NCBI GenBank assembly: GCA_001936135.1
Contig: CP012812.1
Coordinates: forward strand, 1,488,001 to 1,552,000
Source of the DNA: Saccharomycopsis fibuligera x Saccharomycopsis cf. fibuligera
Taxonomy: Eukaryota; Ascomycota; Saccharomycetes; Ascoideales; Saccharomycopsidaceae
DNA length: 64,000 nt
Reading direction: 5' to 3'
Below the pieces are notes generated by a model, which was not told the origin of the DNA, searched no databases, and was given only the letters and a program-made list of their open reading frames with translations. Every line of letters starts with the position of its first letter. The stretch's first letter is position 1. The position numbers were made by a program, and so were the translations under genes. Positions 9,091 through 19,578 of the stretch are shown here, one piece after another.

Positions 9091-12000
9091 TTATTGAATT
9101 CTCATTTGAAGATGCTCTAAGGTACCTTGATCAACCACCGAAAGCATTTGTTTATAATTGGTGTCTCCCAAGGATATTTCCAAGTGCTCAAGTAAAATTT
9201 TAATATAATACTTTAAACCAAGCAAGTGAATTGGATCATAATGCACCAAGTAATGTTCGTATCTCCCATATTCCAAAGTAGCACCCACATCAAATCTTTC
9301 TGCCTGTTCTTCATTAATAGCAGTGAATTCCAAGTCAAATTCATAATAGTTGAAGTTTCTATAGTATGCATCGCAATCACCTTTAGAGTTCTCGTTGATT
9401 TCATCTAAATGTAAAGACCACATAGAAAAAATTAAATTAATATTTTCTGGAATGAAAACAATTGATTTAAAACCGTGGTTTCTAATGCAAAACAAACTGC
9501 TTATGCCCAACAAGTTTTGTTTTCTTTTTCTAGCATCAAACACATTTTTAGAGTTAATTAACCAATTATTCAAAAAGGTTTTGAATATTTGCTCTGCTCC
9601 ATTTGAAAAGATCTCACAGATCATCTTCACTACCAAGTTGGCATTACCAAAGAAAAATCTGGAAACAATCAAGATCACTTTGTTAATTGTTAATATAGAG
9701 TTGTTTTCATCATCAGCAACAATTTCAATCAATAATTTAATAACACCACTTTCTTTCATCAACTCATAAAAGATAAGTGCATCATTGCTCGTGTTATCGA
9801 AGTTGGAGAATGTATACGATGAGTAGACCTTAACAAAGAAAATATCTAAAATGGACAACACCGCATCCAAAGAATCGTCTCTCAACATGGAGATATTTGG
9901 CGCAAGACTGGCAAAAATTTTGAACAATGCTTGTTTTAAATCATCACTGGATAATATCACATCGACTGGAATTAAGATAAGATAACTTCTGATGATGGAT
10001 AATATCAAAGGTAAGATCTCAGTTGTGTTTATTAATGGTTCAATGAGTAATTCAAACTTGGAAAAAATCAGTGATTCCAAAGCATCATCTCTTTTAATAT
10101 AATTTGGGTAAAATTTCAAGAATGCTTCCCATAATTCGAAACCGTCTTCTGATAGCACGTTGTAATAGTCAGACCCACAGGTGCAGCAACTGTCAATTAT
10201 ATGAAGAGAAATATCACTGGTATGCTTTGAATCTTGGAAACATACAATTAAGTTTTTCAAGATTCTTATTAAAATTGTTTTAATTAAAAGATTTTCCTCG
10301 CTACTTTCAAAATATGTCCATATGTTCGGATATGCTTCAAGCAAGCTATCAAGTACATCTTTCTGCACATAAGGTCCATTACGTTCAAGGATAGAGTTAA
10401 GACTGTTTAATATGAAGACCTTTGATTCGGTTAATTCCATTTGATTTAATAAATTTAGCAACTTTTCAATAAATTGAGAAGAATAGGGCGCAAAATCTTG
10501 CTTATTGAAATCCCATTCTTCTATCACGTTTTTTAAAGTTTGAGCAGTGGACAATTGTAAAACTTTGTCATTGTTGATTTTGTCATTGGAGTCTAAGAAG
10601 GAAAGCAAAAGTTGATAAATTTTCACCCTATTTTCTCGAGAACATTTGATAGATATCCACTCATTGATTATAAGACAAGTTCTTCTCTTTAATATTTTCA
10701 ACTCCATGAATTGCTTTTCATTTTGATCAGCATCAATGCTCAAGGATGGAAGTAGCACATTAACCAAAAAGGAGTCAAAGTCAACCATATCTGCTATTGC
10801 AATACCGCTCAATTGGATTATTGCAAAGATGGAATCTTTCAAAAGTATTAGTTGTAAGTCATTCCCGCTAGCTGATATTTTTTCATTAGTTTCACTAATT
10901 TTGTCCAATACAAATGGGACCAAGAGCTCCTTATAAGACACAATCAAGTATTGGAAAAAATTTTCTGCACATGGACGGACCTGATATTCCCAACTTTCGG
11001 ATAATTCTTCATTTATAAACTCTTCCGGACTATCATTCCAATTTTCCAAATCTGCTAGCCTCAATCTCAAATACCAGTTGATGATTAAATCTGTCAAGGT
11101 TAAAATTGTGTCATTATTTAAAATTTTTTCAAATTTTGTTTTAGCTATTTGGAGGTCAGGCCTGCTAATATGAGCCTTAATCAATGTCGTTTCTCCAGAT
11201 TTGTTAAGCGACAATACTTTTTTCAAAATTAAAAATGATTTTATTGCTAATGTTGACCATAAATCTTCGTTATCATCGCTGGTATTGTTATAAATGTCAC
11301 TTGCTTGATTTTGCAAGATGCTTAGTAGTGTCATAATAATTTTATCAAAACTGTGAAGTAAGACAAATGAGTTTTGATGTACATGAACAAAGTTATAGTA
11401 CAATTTAGTTTGGCATTTCAAAAATTTCTCAATCTTTGCCACGACAAAGGCATTGTTGCCATTGCTTTCAGCCTGTTTGTAAAACGCTAACAATGATTCA
11501 AAGTTGTTCAAGCTAATCTTGAAAAATTCATGGACAATCTCTTCGGTATGTGGTGCCTGGTATCCATCTACAAGCACTCTGCGTAACACTTTCAATGTTA
11601 AATAATCAAGATCAATGATTGAAGTATCCTCGAAAGAAACATCACTGGTCCACTCTTTGAAAAACGTAGTATAGATATTGATAAGTAATGGGGTAAGTGA
11701 CGGAACCTTTGATTGCATGGAGATCTTTGCCTTACCTATTCTTACTTGTCCCAAGTTCTTCACCACTTGATTCAAAATTGTAAGCACATTAAAGCATTTG
11801 GTTAAATTTCTTTCAGTAAAACTCTCCTGTAAAAGGTGTTCTATCTGATTGAACAAGTTAGGCCATTTAGTTGGGAAATCAACTCTCGCTATTCTTGCAA
11901 TTGCATGTGCATTCTGGATCATCAATTGTGAGTTTGATTCATTTACCAACTCAAAGACATTGCCGGTGATCTGTTTCTTAATTCCATCAGGAATAACAAC

Positions 12001-12246
12001 TTTCTTGGAAAGTCTCCAATACTTTTCAATCCCATTTTTGAACTCAATGATGCTCAACCATCTTACCTGTACTGGGATGGTGATGTCTAGATATATGGAT
12101 TGCAAGTACAAGTAATATTGGGGATCAGCAGCCCAAGCTTTCAATTGGTTTTCTGCAAGTTTAGCCTGTGCGTCTCGCTCAAGAGTCGCAGACAAAGTCT
12201 GAGCAAGGTTTATTACATTCAATTCCATTTTGCAGTAAAATGGCAT
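9091..12246 (-). CDS. KAP120: Karyopherin Kap120 (importin-11 type)
   Basis: A karyopherin-beta of about 1051 residues corresponding to Kap120 (1032 residues in S. cerevisiae), which carries cargo through nuclear pores and has been linked to 60S subunit export. The N-terminus shows the importin-beta N-terminal domain: NQLKAWAADPQYYLYLQSIY, VRWLSIIEFKNGIEKYW, and NAHAIARIARVDFPTKWPNL, all closely like Kap120. The rest is helical HEAT-type sequence to the end, with no low-complexity insert. Two ATGs are possible: 12246 (product MPFYCKMELN) and 12228 (MELNVINLAQ); the second aligns better with known N-termini, the first is the first ATG. It lies head-to-tail with the RAD55-like gene, 279 bases from that gene's stop. 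Confidence 0.92.
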   Translation of the reverse strand: MPFYCKMELNVINLAQTLSATLERDAQAKLAENQLKAWAADPQYYLYLQSIYLDITIPVQVRWLSIIEFKNGIEKYWRLSKKVVIPDGIKKQITGNVFELVNESNSQLMIQNAHAIARIARVDFPTKWPNLFNQIEHLLQESFTERNLTKCFNVLTILNQVVKNLGQVRIGKAKISMQSKVPSLTPLLINIYTTFFKEWTSDVSFEDTSIIDLDYLTLKVLRRVLVDGYQAPHTEEIVHEFFKISLNNFESLLAFYKQAESNGNNAFVVAKIEKFLKCQTKLYYNFVHVHQNSFVLLHSFDKIIMTLLSILQNQASDIYNNTSDDNEDLWSTLAIKSFLILKKVLSLNKSGETTLIKAHISRPDLQIAKTKFEKILNNDTILTLTDLIINWYLRLRLADLENWNDSPEEFINEELSESWEYQVRPCAENFFQYLIVSYKELLVPFVLDKISETNEKISASGNDLQLILLKDSIFAIIQLSGIAIADMVDFDSFLVNVLLPSLSIDADQNEKQFMELKILKRRTCLIINEWISIKCSRENRVKIYQLLLSFLDSNDKINNDKVLQLSTAQTLKNVIEEWDFNKQDFAPYSSQFIEKLLNLLNQMELTESKVFILNSLNSILERNGPYVQKDVLDSLLEAYPNIWTYFESSEENLLIKTILIRILKNLIVCFQDSKHTSDISLHIIDSCCTCGSDYYNVLSEDGFELWEAFLKFYPNYIKRDDALESLIFSKFELLIEPLINTTEILPLILSIIRSYLILIPVDVILSSDDLKQALFKIFASLAPNISMLRDDSLDAVLSILDIFFVKVYSSYTFSNFDNTSNDALIFYELMKESGVIKLLIEIVADDENNSILTINKVILIVSRFFFGNANLVVKMICEIFSNGAEQIFKTFLNNWLINSKNVFDARKRKQNLLGISSLFCIRNHGFKSIVFIPENINLIFSMWSLHLDEINENSKGDCDAYYRNFNYYEFDLEFTAINEEQAERFDVGATLEYGRYEHYLVHYDPIHLLGLKYYIKILLEHLEISLGDTNYKQMLSVVDQGTLEHLQMRIQ

Positions 12247-12525
12247 TGACAATTTTTTGTCTTGTTGACCCCTTTACAGGTTCTATACTAACTTATAGCG
12301 CATATAAAAATAAAGATGATCAAAATCAGCTTACCAAATTTTTTTCTCTAGCAGTCAGGTTTCTTAACTATTATATTCACGTGACATGTACTTAATGTAT
12401 GCATATGGATATAAAGTCGACTATTCTACTTAAGGCGCATTTTCTATTACCGTAAAAAGTTACTATTGCTTCTTGTGCTATTAAGCGTGTATTAAAACAA
12501 AAAATAGCCTTTAATTAATATTATG

Positions 12526-14203
12526 CTAACTCAGAGTGCGTGTTCGCACTTTGATAGCATTCAACGCTTCATGCAACTGTTTATCTGCGGAATACTTTTT
12601 TTGAAGAGCTTTAACAACATCTTCGTACTCACTCTCATTTAACTCCAATTCGTCCTCTGAAGGTGCTTGTGAGTCCGGTATACTGGCCACATCTTCATCT
12701 TCATCTTCTTTATTGTCTTTTTTGCTCTCCTTTTTATCGCCGTGTTCTTCTTCCTTTTCAGTATCCTCCTCATTGTCGTCTAACAAAGTGACACTTTCCA
12801 TTCCGTTATTCTTGATTTTACTTTTGGCCGGCGAATAATCATACTTTTGAGTAACAAGAATTGAATAATCTTTTGCCTGTTGAGGGCTATCATTGCTTTC
12901 TTGTGTGCTAAAGTTATCCAAATCATGGTCTTCAGAAAATCTGGGTTGCGTTTGTGTTGATCTGGAAATTGGTGCCTGCGACCACTTGACCAGCGGCTCT
13001 AGTTGTAATTTATCTTCGCTATCTAACTTGTCTGTCACGATTTCACCTTCATCATCGTTAGGATTACATTCTTCAACAGAAACATTTTTGTCGATACGTA
13101 TGTTAATGTCAGTATCAAATTTTTCTGCCACTGTTTCATTTTCAAAATCACCGAGGGCATATTCTTCAGCAGAAACATCTTTACCATTAGATATGTAATT
13201 TTCACTGAGCCGTGGTTGGGAAAGTAAATCAACCTTTTTGGGCAATGCTTTAGAAACATTTCCATTGTTATTCCAATCGAAGTCAGGTATATCAAAAGCA
13301 TATCTGTTCTTATCCAATGCTTTTTCGCAACCCGCAGCATTACTTGAAAAGTTTTTATCAGCAAGCAAGACTTTCTCAAGTCCTTCCGGAAAATCAACAA
13401 TTTCCCCAGTTTTAGTAACAGCAAAATTGCTAACTTTCTTCACCCCGTTCTCAAAATCATGCATACTGCTATGGAAACTGTTTATGACTAAGTGTTTATC
13501 AAATTCACTAGTTAAACCACTCATAGTGCTCTTGTGTGCAAAGCTGGTATCACGCTTCTCTACGACTGCATATTCAGCGTCAAAATACATAGGAAACTGT
13601 ATTGCATCTTCTCTAATTTTGGAAAGGACATCCATCGGCATGAAGGTGTCAATAAAAGTTTCTTCTGTTGGCCTAATTAGCCAATCTTTGAGCAAAAATA
13701 CTCTCGCTTCGATAGAATCAGACCAAATTTCAGATTGGCCAATTAATGAGACTACTCTATGGTAGGCTGTACTTTTGCTGAATGATTCAGATGGTGTAAG
13801 TTGTGTCATTGACAAACCTGGATTTGTGGATGTTGGTTGTGTAGCCGTTATAGCCACCTTTGAAGCATTGCCTATATCAAAACTCGTGGACTCTTGAGTC
13901 AGGTGGGCTGTCTGCGGTAAAACATCTGCATGGCTTGACTGGGATAATGGTTCTTGTGAAGGCTGTGAGTAAGCAGGTAGACGAGTTGGGTCAAGATTAA
14001 ATAATTTTCTATTGCCACCATCCCGAGTCTCAATATCATTTTCAATATTATTAAGATTTATGCCAATATAATTATTGACATTATTAGCATATTCATTGTT
14101 CTCATTATCAAGGTTGCTATCATTATTAATATTATTATCATTATTCATATTGCCATCATTATTAATATTATCATCATTGTCGTTATCGTTATCGTTGTCG
14201 TTA

Positions 14204-14266
<63 letters not shown>

Positions 14267-16017
14267 CTATTACTATTATTTGCTTTATCTTCATTGCCAT
14301 CAACATTAAATTCTTGGTGCCTGCTATACACCTTTTGAGTCAATGGTAAAACCCTTGATTGCTTCTTATTTTCGTTGTTTCTTTCTTTAGCCTGTCTTAT
14401 TAGCTCCGCCATCTTTTCAGCAAATGGATCCATAGCACTACTAGCTGAGTTGACTACATTATATTCTTCGTTATAAATATTACCAATACCAGTGTAAATT
14501 GCCCTGGAAGGTCGATGAGTCAGGTAAGAATTATAATTGTTTTCAGCAAAATGTACTGTAGTCTGTGCCTCAGAAGTATTACCATGATATGCTGTCAGAC
14601 CTTGAGCTGCGACTGTTGAGCCATCATTGTTATCGGTATAATTGTTCAAATCCACAGCGACTGCGGTCTCATCATACACATTAGCAGCTACATCATACTC
14701 AACCTCTGAAACAGATGCAAGTATTGGCTCATTAGTATCCACATCTGATGAGGATGCTAATGCTGCTGATTGTACATCCGCCATAACGTCATTGTCATTG
14801 CTAGAAACGGGTTGATCTTCATTAAATGCTTCTTTGTGGGAGCTGATCATGGCCCCCTGAGTGGATGTTGCTATTGGCTGACTATAATGATGGTCCCCAG
14901 GCATTGTATCTTCAGACGATAATGGCTGATTTTCAAATAACAAACAACTCGGTGGTTCTTCATCTGGAAACTTTTCGCTTAATACTTTGTTGACTAAGCG
15001 TTCTTTTGAATCAGAAACCTCATCAACAGTATATTTCTCGCCTGTGCTGCCTGTCAAAATTATCGTACAACCTTCATTCAAGGCCAAGTACTTTTTGAAT
15101 AACAGAATCAAAGTAGTTAACCGCAGATCCATCTCCACCCTTAATGACTCGATCATATTGAGTCCTTTACTTTTCAAATTTATGGCTTTGCTACCATACT
15201 TTAACATTTTCTCAAAGGCGCTGAGTCTGTAGTTGTGCCCAAACTTCCTCCTTTCAAAAATCTTACTGTTGATGTTTTTGATTGTTTGGTAATTTTGGGC
15301 AATGTATTTGTTTACCGCATCCATCTCACTAGCTATAATCAAAGGAAAATCATTGATCATGATCAACCTATACCTTTCGGCCATTGATTTCTCTTTGCTT
15401 CGTTCTCCCTGGCGACAGTTGACAATGAGTTTGGCAAAGACATCACGAATCTGAATCAGGCTATTCGATTTGATTTTAACAATGTTTATATTTTCCAAGT
15501 CTGCTGGTTCAAATCCTTTGAAGTTGGTTAATCTGGAAATTGGTAGCTCAAATTCAGAATTTAAATATAGACATTTTGCATTCTTTTCAGTGATTACATC
15601 ATGGATAATATTCAACATCAAGTCGTTACGCGCCGAACTCGGGGTGCCATAAATTTCATATATTGCACCAGGCTCAAAGCCTCCGAGATGCTGTCTCTTG
15701 ATTTGGTTTTGATATTCATGCCGTAAGCACTGATGTTGTGCATTGCACAATAACAGTGATCCATGACCATGGTCTCTTCTCAAAAGAGCATCAAGCTTTT
15801 TTGACTTTGTACTAATCCGATGCCTTATATACCCCAGTTTAGCATATTGTCTAGCAGTTCGATCTAGCTTATCTGGCTTTCCTTGATCGTCTACTGCAGC
15901 CGTGGCACTCTCAGCAGAATCAGGTATAGCTACAGTTGCATCATCATTCAATAAGTTGAGAAGATTACTTTCTTGTAGCTCATCAAGTATTTTCCTTCTC
16001 TTGAAACTCTTCAGCAT
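12526..16017 (-). CDS. RAD55-like Rad51 paralogue with degenerate ATPase motifs and a long C-terminal extension
   Basis: A 1163-residue protein. Residues about 105-330 resemble the RecA core of Rad55, the partner of Rad57 in loading Rad51 onto RPA-coated DNA: GAIYEIYGTPSS aligns with Rad55 SIYEIFGPPGIG, RYRLIMINDF (216-224) with the Walker B strand, and LILLFKKYLALNEGCTIILTG (303-323) with the following helix and strand. Walker A is not functional as written: GTPSSARND (124-132) has lost the GK[ST] signature, and the Walker B aspartate position reads Asn. About 800 further residues are mostly disordered and acidic, with an Asp-Asn run at about 584-614 and a more ordered block near 790-870. 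S. cerevisiae Rad55 is only 406 residues. An ACGCGT site lies 119 bases upstream. Another Rad51 paralogue identity is possible. Confidence 0.6.
14178..14266. repeat. Coding hexanucleotide microsatellite (Asp-Asn repeat)
   Basis: About 15 copies of a six-base unit, GTCGTT on the plus strand with a few ATCGTT copies on the left side, encode alternating Asn and Asp in the RAD55-like protein on the minus strand. The unit is a multiple of three, so copy-number changes keep the frame. The right part is nearly perfect, which implies recent expansion. Confidence 0.9.
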
Positions 16018-16372
16018 GATTCTGTATTATGGAAAAGATTTTTAATGTCTATATGTATTATACAGCTCCATTTCTTCCTAGCTGTTTGTGCATTTGTTAA
16101 TGTTAACTATATCAGTCTTAAAGCAAGTACAAGAAACGCGTCGGTATACAAAATATCCTTTTTTTTTTTTTTTTTCTATTTTTTCTACCTTTCATAATTT
16201 TTGCGGAGGTTAGGCGCGCACGCCTAAATCAGCAGCAATTATACGTATCACTGCAACGAAAGCATTAGCAACACAGTAATAAGATTTCTACGAGAAACAG
16301 GATAAGGGGTATAATAAATTTATTCATAATACATACTATAGTGAACTGATCGCGTAATTATTGATACATTGT

Positions 16373-16409
<37 letters not shown>

Positions 16410-16449
16410 AAATGAGTATTATGACAAACTGGGTTACATCTGTAAATGC
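16018..16449. other. Spacer upstream of the RAD55-like gene, with an A33 run
   Basis: It includes T-rich DNA near 16160-16176, the GC-rich imperfect inverted sequence GGCGCGCACGCC near 16213, and an uninterrupted run of 33 A at 16375-16407 just beyond the 3' end of the next gene. No gene is seen. Confidence 0.55.
16136..16141. promoter_or_regulatory. MCB element (ACGCGT) upstream of the RAD55-like gene
   Basis: ACGCGT within AAACGCGTCGG, 119 bases upstream of the start codon at 16017. This is the consensus MBF (Mbp1/Swi6) site for G1/S genes, many of which act in DNA synthesis and repair. The motif is seen; binding is inferred. Confidence 0.5.
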
Positions 16450-18171
16450 CTAGTCGCTGAAAATAGTAAACTTCAACTTATTTGAATCCACCTTTACGTT
16501 TTTGGGAATATTATTAGCACCATTATAACCATCGTTCACGCCTTCACCAAAATCTATATCTTCGACACTATCTCTTAAGTTTCTGTTATTTTCTTGAGAT
16601 TTCCTATCGCGTTTCACTTGATTCAAAAGCACTTGTTCCAAATTAGAGGAATACTCAGCCTGTTTGCCTATCTTGTAAATCTCTTCCGACGAAGCACTTC
16701 TCTTAATATTTGGTGTGATAATGTCTGGAAAACGCTTTTTCTTTAGAAACAGTGACTTTAAACTCACGCTTTTAGCATCAGGCGTATCATTCAAAAGCTG
16801 GTAAAGAAGCTTCTTGTTAATCATTCTTGGAGGTGTGATGTAGTTAGGCAATTGCTTGTTGAGCAAGTAATTAACATTTTTTTTGATTTCATGTGAAACA
16901 GCAGGCGTGTGGCTAGCGTTTTGGTCCAGAATCCACAACTCGTCGAGCCGTTTAATTTTGCGAAGATCTTCAACACTTTGGCCTTGGCTACTAATTGATT
17001 TATCTGAAGGTGAATTTAAGGCAAAATCTTGACCGGAATAATCTGAGTACAACGACGTGGAAGAAGATCTTGCAGATAAAGTAGGGATGCTACTGGCTTG
17101 AAGTGGCGCACTCTTAAATTTTTTTTTTGGAGAAGTATTTGCACTTGGATAATGTGTTTCATCCTTAAAGACTTTATGCTTCTGTAAAGAATCCGAGCTA
17201 AATGAGGTTAAATTAGGAATACCTAACACACTCTTGTCAGAAAGCCTGCTTTTCGACCGTGATATCGCACTGCTATTGCTACTGAACTTTGATGCCACTG
17301 ACTCTTTACTGTTATTGTGACTATAGTTAAGGTCCTCTTCGCTAGACGCTATCGATAAAAGCTTGTTTGTCAACTTGGATTTGGTTGGCGAGCTTGCTGG
17401 TGATGCAAAAATTGAGACATTTTTTCTGTTGACAGACTCTTTACCAAATGTAAGTGGGGAATTTGACAGTTCTCTAACCTTGAGTCTCATTGGTGTACTA
17501 ACAGCTGACATGCTATTTTCATTATTTTGGTCAACGCCCAAAGGTACTGGCTTGAGAGGCGAAGATTTTCTAGGCAAATGTAATACTCTTTGTTTACTTT
17601 TAAAGCCCAAAGCTTCCCTATTATTATTTGATAAACTTAATGAACTGCTATTTCTGTTTTCGGACAATGTATTGATTGCGTTGTGGTTCTGTGTAATTGA
17701 TGGGGTATATGACTGGTCGGCAATCTCCAAGAAACCTGGAAATAAAACAATGCTCTTAGATGACAAGGGAAATCTTTCAAATTTTTCCATCTGGACGGTA
17801 GTATCAGGGTTTTCACATCCTTCATAATCAAGCCCGCGCTTTTTGCCTTTCAATATTTTGTTGTTCAAGATATTATCATAATGCAAGATGTCAGCGGTTA
17901 AGGCAGGTTCCAAATTCTCTTTAGACACTTCATTTTCTTTATCATCAGATTCAATTTCAGGCATAGCGGTGAACAGACTCTCATTGCTGTCTGATAAAGG
18001 CTTACGATCGCCCAATGAAGTCTCTTGTTTTGTGACGGTAGAAGTTTTCTGTGGCAGCTGGGTATCTTGAAATATTGTGAACCCTAACTTTTGCTTGGGC
18101 TTTTGTGGCGATATATTCACATCCTTTTCCCTTAATTTTGAGGGCGATATACTGCGCGTTCTTCTCAACAT
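16450..18171 (-). CDS. Disordered protein with two ABBA motifs and two KEN boxes; candidate APC/C substrate or inhibitor
   Basis: A 573-residue Ser/Lys/Asn-rich protein without a recognisable folded domain; I cannot name its orthologue. Short motifs stand out. FTIFQD (31-36) and FTIFSD (568-573, the very C-terminus) both fit the ABBA consensus F-x-[ILV]-[FHY]-x-[DE], which binds the Cdc20/Cdh1 activators of the anaphase-promoting complex. Two KEN boxes follow at 78-80 and 84-86, and RKPLSDSN (56-63) is D-box-like. Many S/T-P sites suggest CDK control (for example SPSK near 9 and SPQK near 21). Residues 440-530 contain the most ordered stretch. The start is the first ATG; an upstream extension would need a GTG start. 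An ACGCGT lies 25 bases upstream. Likely a cell-cycle regulator degraded by APC/C, by motif inference only. Confidence 0.75.
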   Translation of the reverse strand: MLRRTRSISPSKLREKDVNISPQKPKQKLGFTIFQDTQLPQKTSTVTKQETSLGDRKPLSDSNESLFTAMPEIESDDKENEVSKENLEPALTADILHYDNILNNKILKGKKRGLDYEGCENPDTTVQMEKFERFPLSSKSIVLFPGFLEIADQSYTPSITQNHNAINTLSENRNSSSLSLSNNNREALGFKSKQRVLHLPRKSSPLKPVPLGVDQNNENSMSAVSTPMRLKVRELSNSPLTFGKESVNRKNVSIFASPASSPTKSKLTNKLLSIASSEEDLNYSHNNSKESVASKFSSNSSAISRSKSRLSDKSVLGIPNLTSFSSDSLQKHKVFKDETHYPSANTSPKKKFKSAPLQASSIPTLSARSSSTSLYSDYSGQDFALNSPSDKSISSQGQSVEDLRKIKRLDELWILDQNASHTPAVSHEIKKNVNYLLNKQLPNYITPPRMINKKLLYQLLNDTPDAKSVSLKSLFLKKKRFPDIITPNIKRSASSEEIYKIGKQAEYSSNLEQVLLNQVKRDRKSQENNRNLRDSVEDIDFGEGVNDGYNGANNIPKNVKVDSNKLKFTIFSD

Positions 18172-18682
18172 TATCACCGTCAAAAAAAAATGTAAACGCG
18201 TCACTAATGTATCTGTCACCTAATAATGATAAGGGTGGTGGTCTGAAATGGGAACACAAAAGCAGCTGGAAGTTGAAGACTTCTTATTAGTTGTTGTGCT
18301 TATCTGGCTATGCTCTTTCGGTTTCATTTCTGTTTTCCTTTTTCCTTTTTCTTTTTGTCGCGTTTGCAATACTGTTTTCAGGGGGGTTTCCCTGCCGCAG
18401 CTGTCATCAAAAGGCATTTTTGCAGACGGGCATTAGCGTCGATGCGCGTACTTCCTGGAATCCAAAACAACGGCGCGGTGTCTCAGATTTCCAGAAGACC
18501 ACAGGTTTGCAGCGAACATTTTTAACAGGAATGCTGACCCATACGTCTTTACGGCTTGGCTTTCATAAACACGGTTAAAAATTACATATATACTAAAGAG
18601 AGACTCTGAAATTCGTATAAACAAACTGAACTCTTCTGTTGATCTAAACACGTCGAAAAATCAGCCATCAACCTAGTCGAAT
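18172..18682. other. Promoter of the ABBA/KEN gene and 3' region of the dehydrogenase
   Basis: About 510 bases between two minus-strand genes. The half next to the ABBA/KEN gene contains an MCB site and T/C-rich DNA (18320-18360), typical of a yeast promoter. Several short overlapping frames are not gene-like. Confidence 0.45.
18196..18201. promoter_or_regulatory. MCB element (ACGCGT) immediately upstream of the ABBA/KEN gene
   Basis: ACGCGT in AAACGCGTCAC, 25 bases before the ATG. The surrounding AAACGCGTC is the same as at the MCB of the RAD55-like gene. The position is very close to the start, so it may lie in the 5' leader if transcription begins further out. Confidence 0.4.
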
Positions 18683-19456
18683 TCAATGAGCAGTGAAACC
18701 GCCAGAAGCGTAAATGGTTTGACCAGTAATCCAGACACCTTCAGTAACCAAGAATCTAATAATTGGAACAATATCAGTGATCTTGGTAAGTCTGCTGCCT
18801 GTGCCGACGCTCTTGAGGTACTCGACAGAGTCATCAGATTCTTGCGGATACAAGAATGGGGTGTCCATTGGACCTGGAGCGACACAGTTAACACTAATTT
18901 CTCTGTCTTGCAATTCTTTTGAAGCACTTTTTGTATAGTATTCAACGGGAGCTTTAGTACCTTGGTAAGTACTGTATAAAGGTGTGTAAGCAGCTAACAA
19001 AGATGTAACCAAAGAAACAATCTTACCACCCTTATTCAAACTCTTAGCAGCTTCTTGAATAAAGAAGAAAGCAATCTTGTTGTTTGTGTTGTCCATACCA
19101 TCGAATTCTTTTTCAGAAATAGTAACAAGTGGTTTCTTCAAGACTCTGCCAACAGTGTTTATAGCAATATCAATACCGTTTGGAAACGCGGATTTAGCTT
19201 CAGAAAATAGTTTGGCAAGATCCTGGGCCCCATCTAGATCAGCTTGATATAATTTAACCTTGATGCCATGAGATTCTAATTCAGAGACAAATTTCTTTAG
19301 TTCAGTATCATCTGGGCTGGAATGGTAATGGAGAAATAAGTTAGCGCCAAACTTGGCTAACTCTTTAGCAGTTGCTCCGCCTAAGTTTTTTACACCTCCA
19401 GTGATTAAAACATTTTTACCCTTGATTTGATGCTCTTTAGCTAAGAATGAAGACAT
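18683..19456 (-). CDS. Short-chain dehydrogenase/reductase (SDR), classical type
   Basis: A 257-residue NAD(P)(H)-dependent oxidoreductase with a Rossmann fold. The cofactor loop is ITGGVKNLGG (about 18-27), a form of TGxxxGxG in which the second glycine is shifted. The usual NNAG reads NTVG. The catalytic set is present, with Ser in SLVTS and Y-x-x-x-K in YQGTK, followed by NCVAPGPMDTP, the normal PG motif after the active site, and a C-terminal GQTIYASGG. The substrate cannot be told; 3-oxoacyl reductase or sugar/ketone reductase roles are both possible. The start is the first ATG; upstream codons are open but have only a TTG. A TATA box lies about 120 bases upstream, facing the gene-free region. 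Confidence 0.85.
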   Translation of the reverse strand: MSSFLAKEHQIKGKNVLITGGVKNLGGATAKELAKFGANLFLHYHSSPDDTELKKFVSELESHGIKVKLYQADLDGAQDLAKLFSEAKSAFPNGIDIAINTVGRVLKKPLVTISEKEFDGMDNTNNKIAFFFIQEAAKSLNKGGKIVSLVTSLLAAYTPLYSTYQGTKAPVEYYTKSASKELQDREISVNCVAPGPMDTPFLYPQESDDSVEYLKSVGTGSRLTKITDIVPIIRFLVTEGVWITGQTIYASGGFTAH

Positions 19457-19572
19457 GGCGACGTATAAATTGTGAAAAAAAAAAGTTAATGTAAGCAAAT
19501 TAAAACGAATTGCTCTAATGTAGTAGGTTGGTTTTTACACAATTGGGAAATAAAAGCCGCTGGGGGCCCCTT

Positions 19573-19578
19573 ATATAT
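19573..19578. promoter_or_regulatory. TATA box of the SDR gene
   Basis: TATATA about 117 bases upstream of the SDR start, beside a GGGGGCCCC palindrome (19562-19570). The distance is normal for yeast. Confidence 0.45.

Noticed and set aside
14075-14338. Plus-strand frame rich in Leu-Ser repeats
   Set aside because: It is the antisense reading of the Asp-Asn microsatellite in the RAD55-like gene.
18291-18578. Overlapping plus-strand frames of 60-95 codons upstream of the ABBA/KEN gene
   Set aside because: Pyrimidine-rich promoter DNA read as Phe/Leu/Ser; none has a family-like feature.
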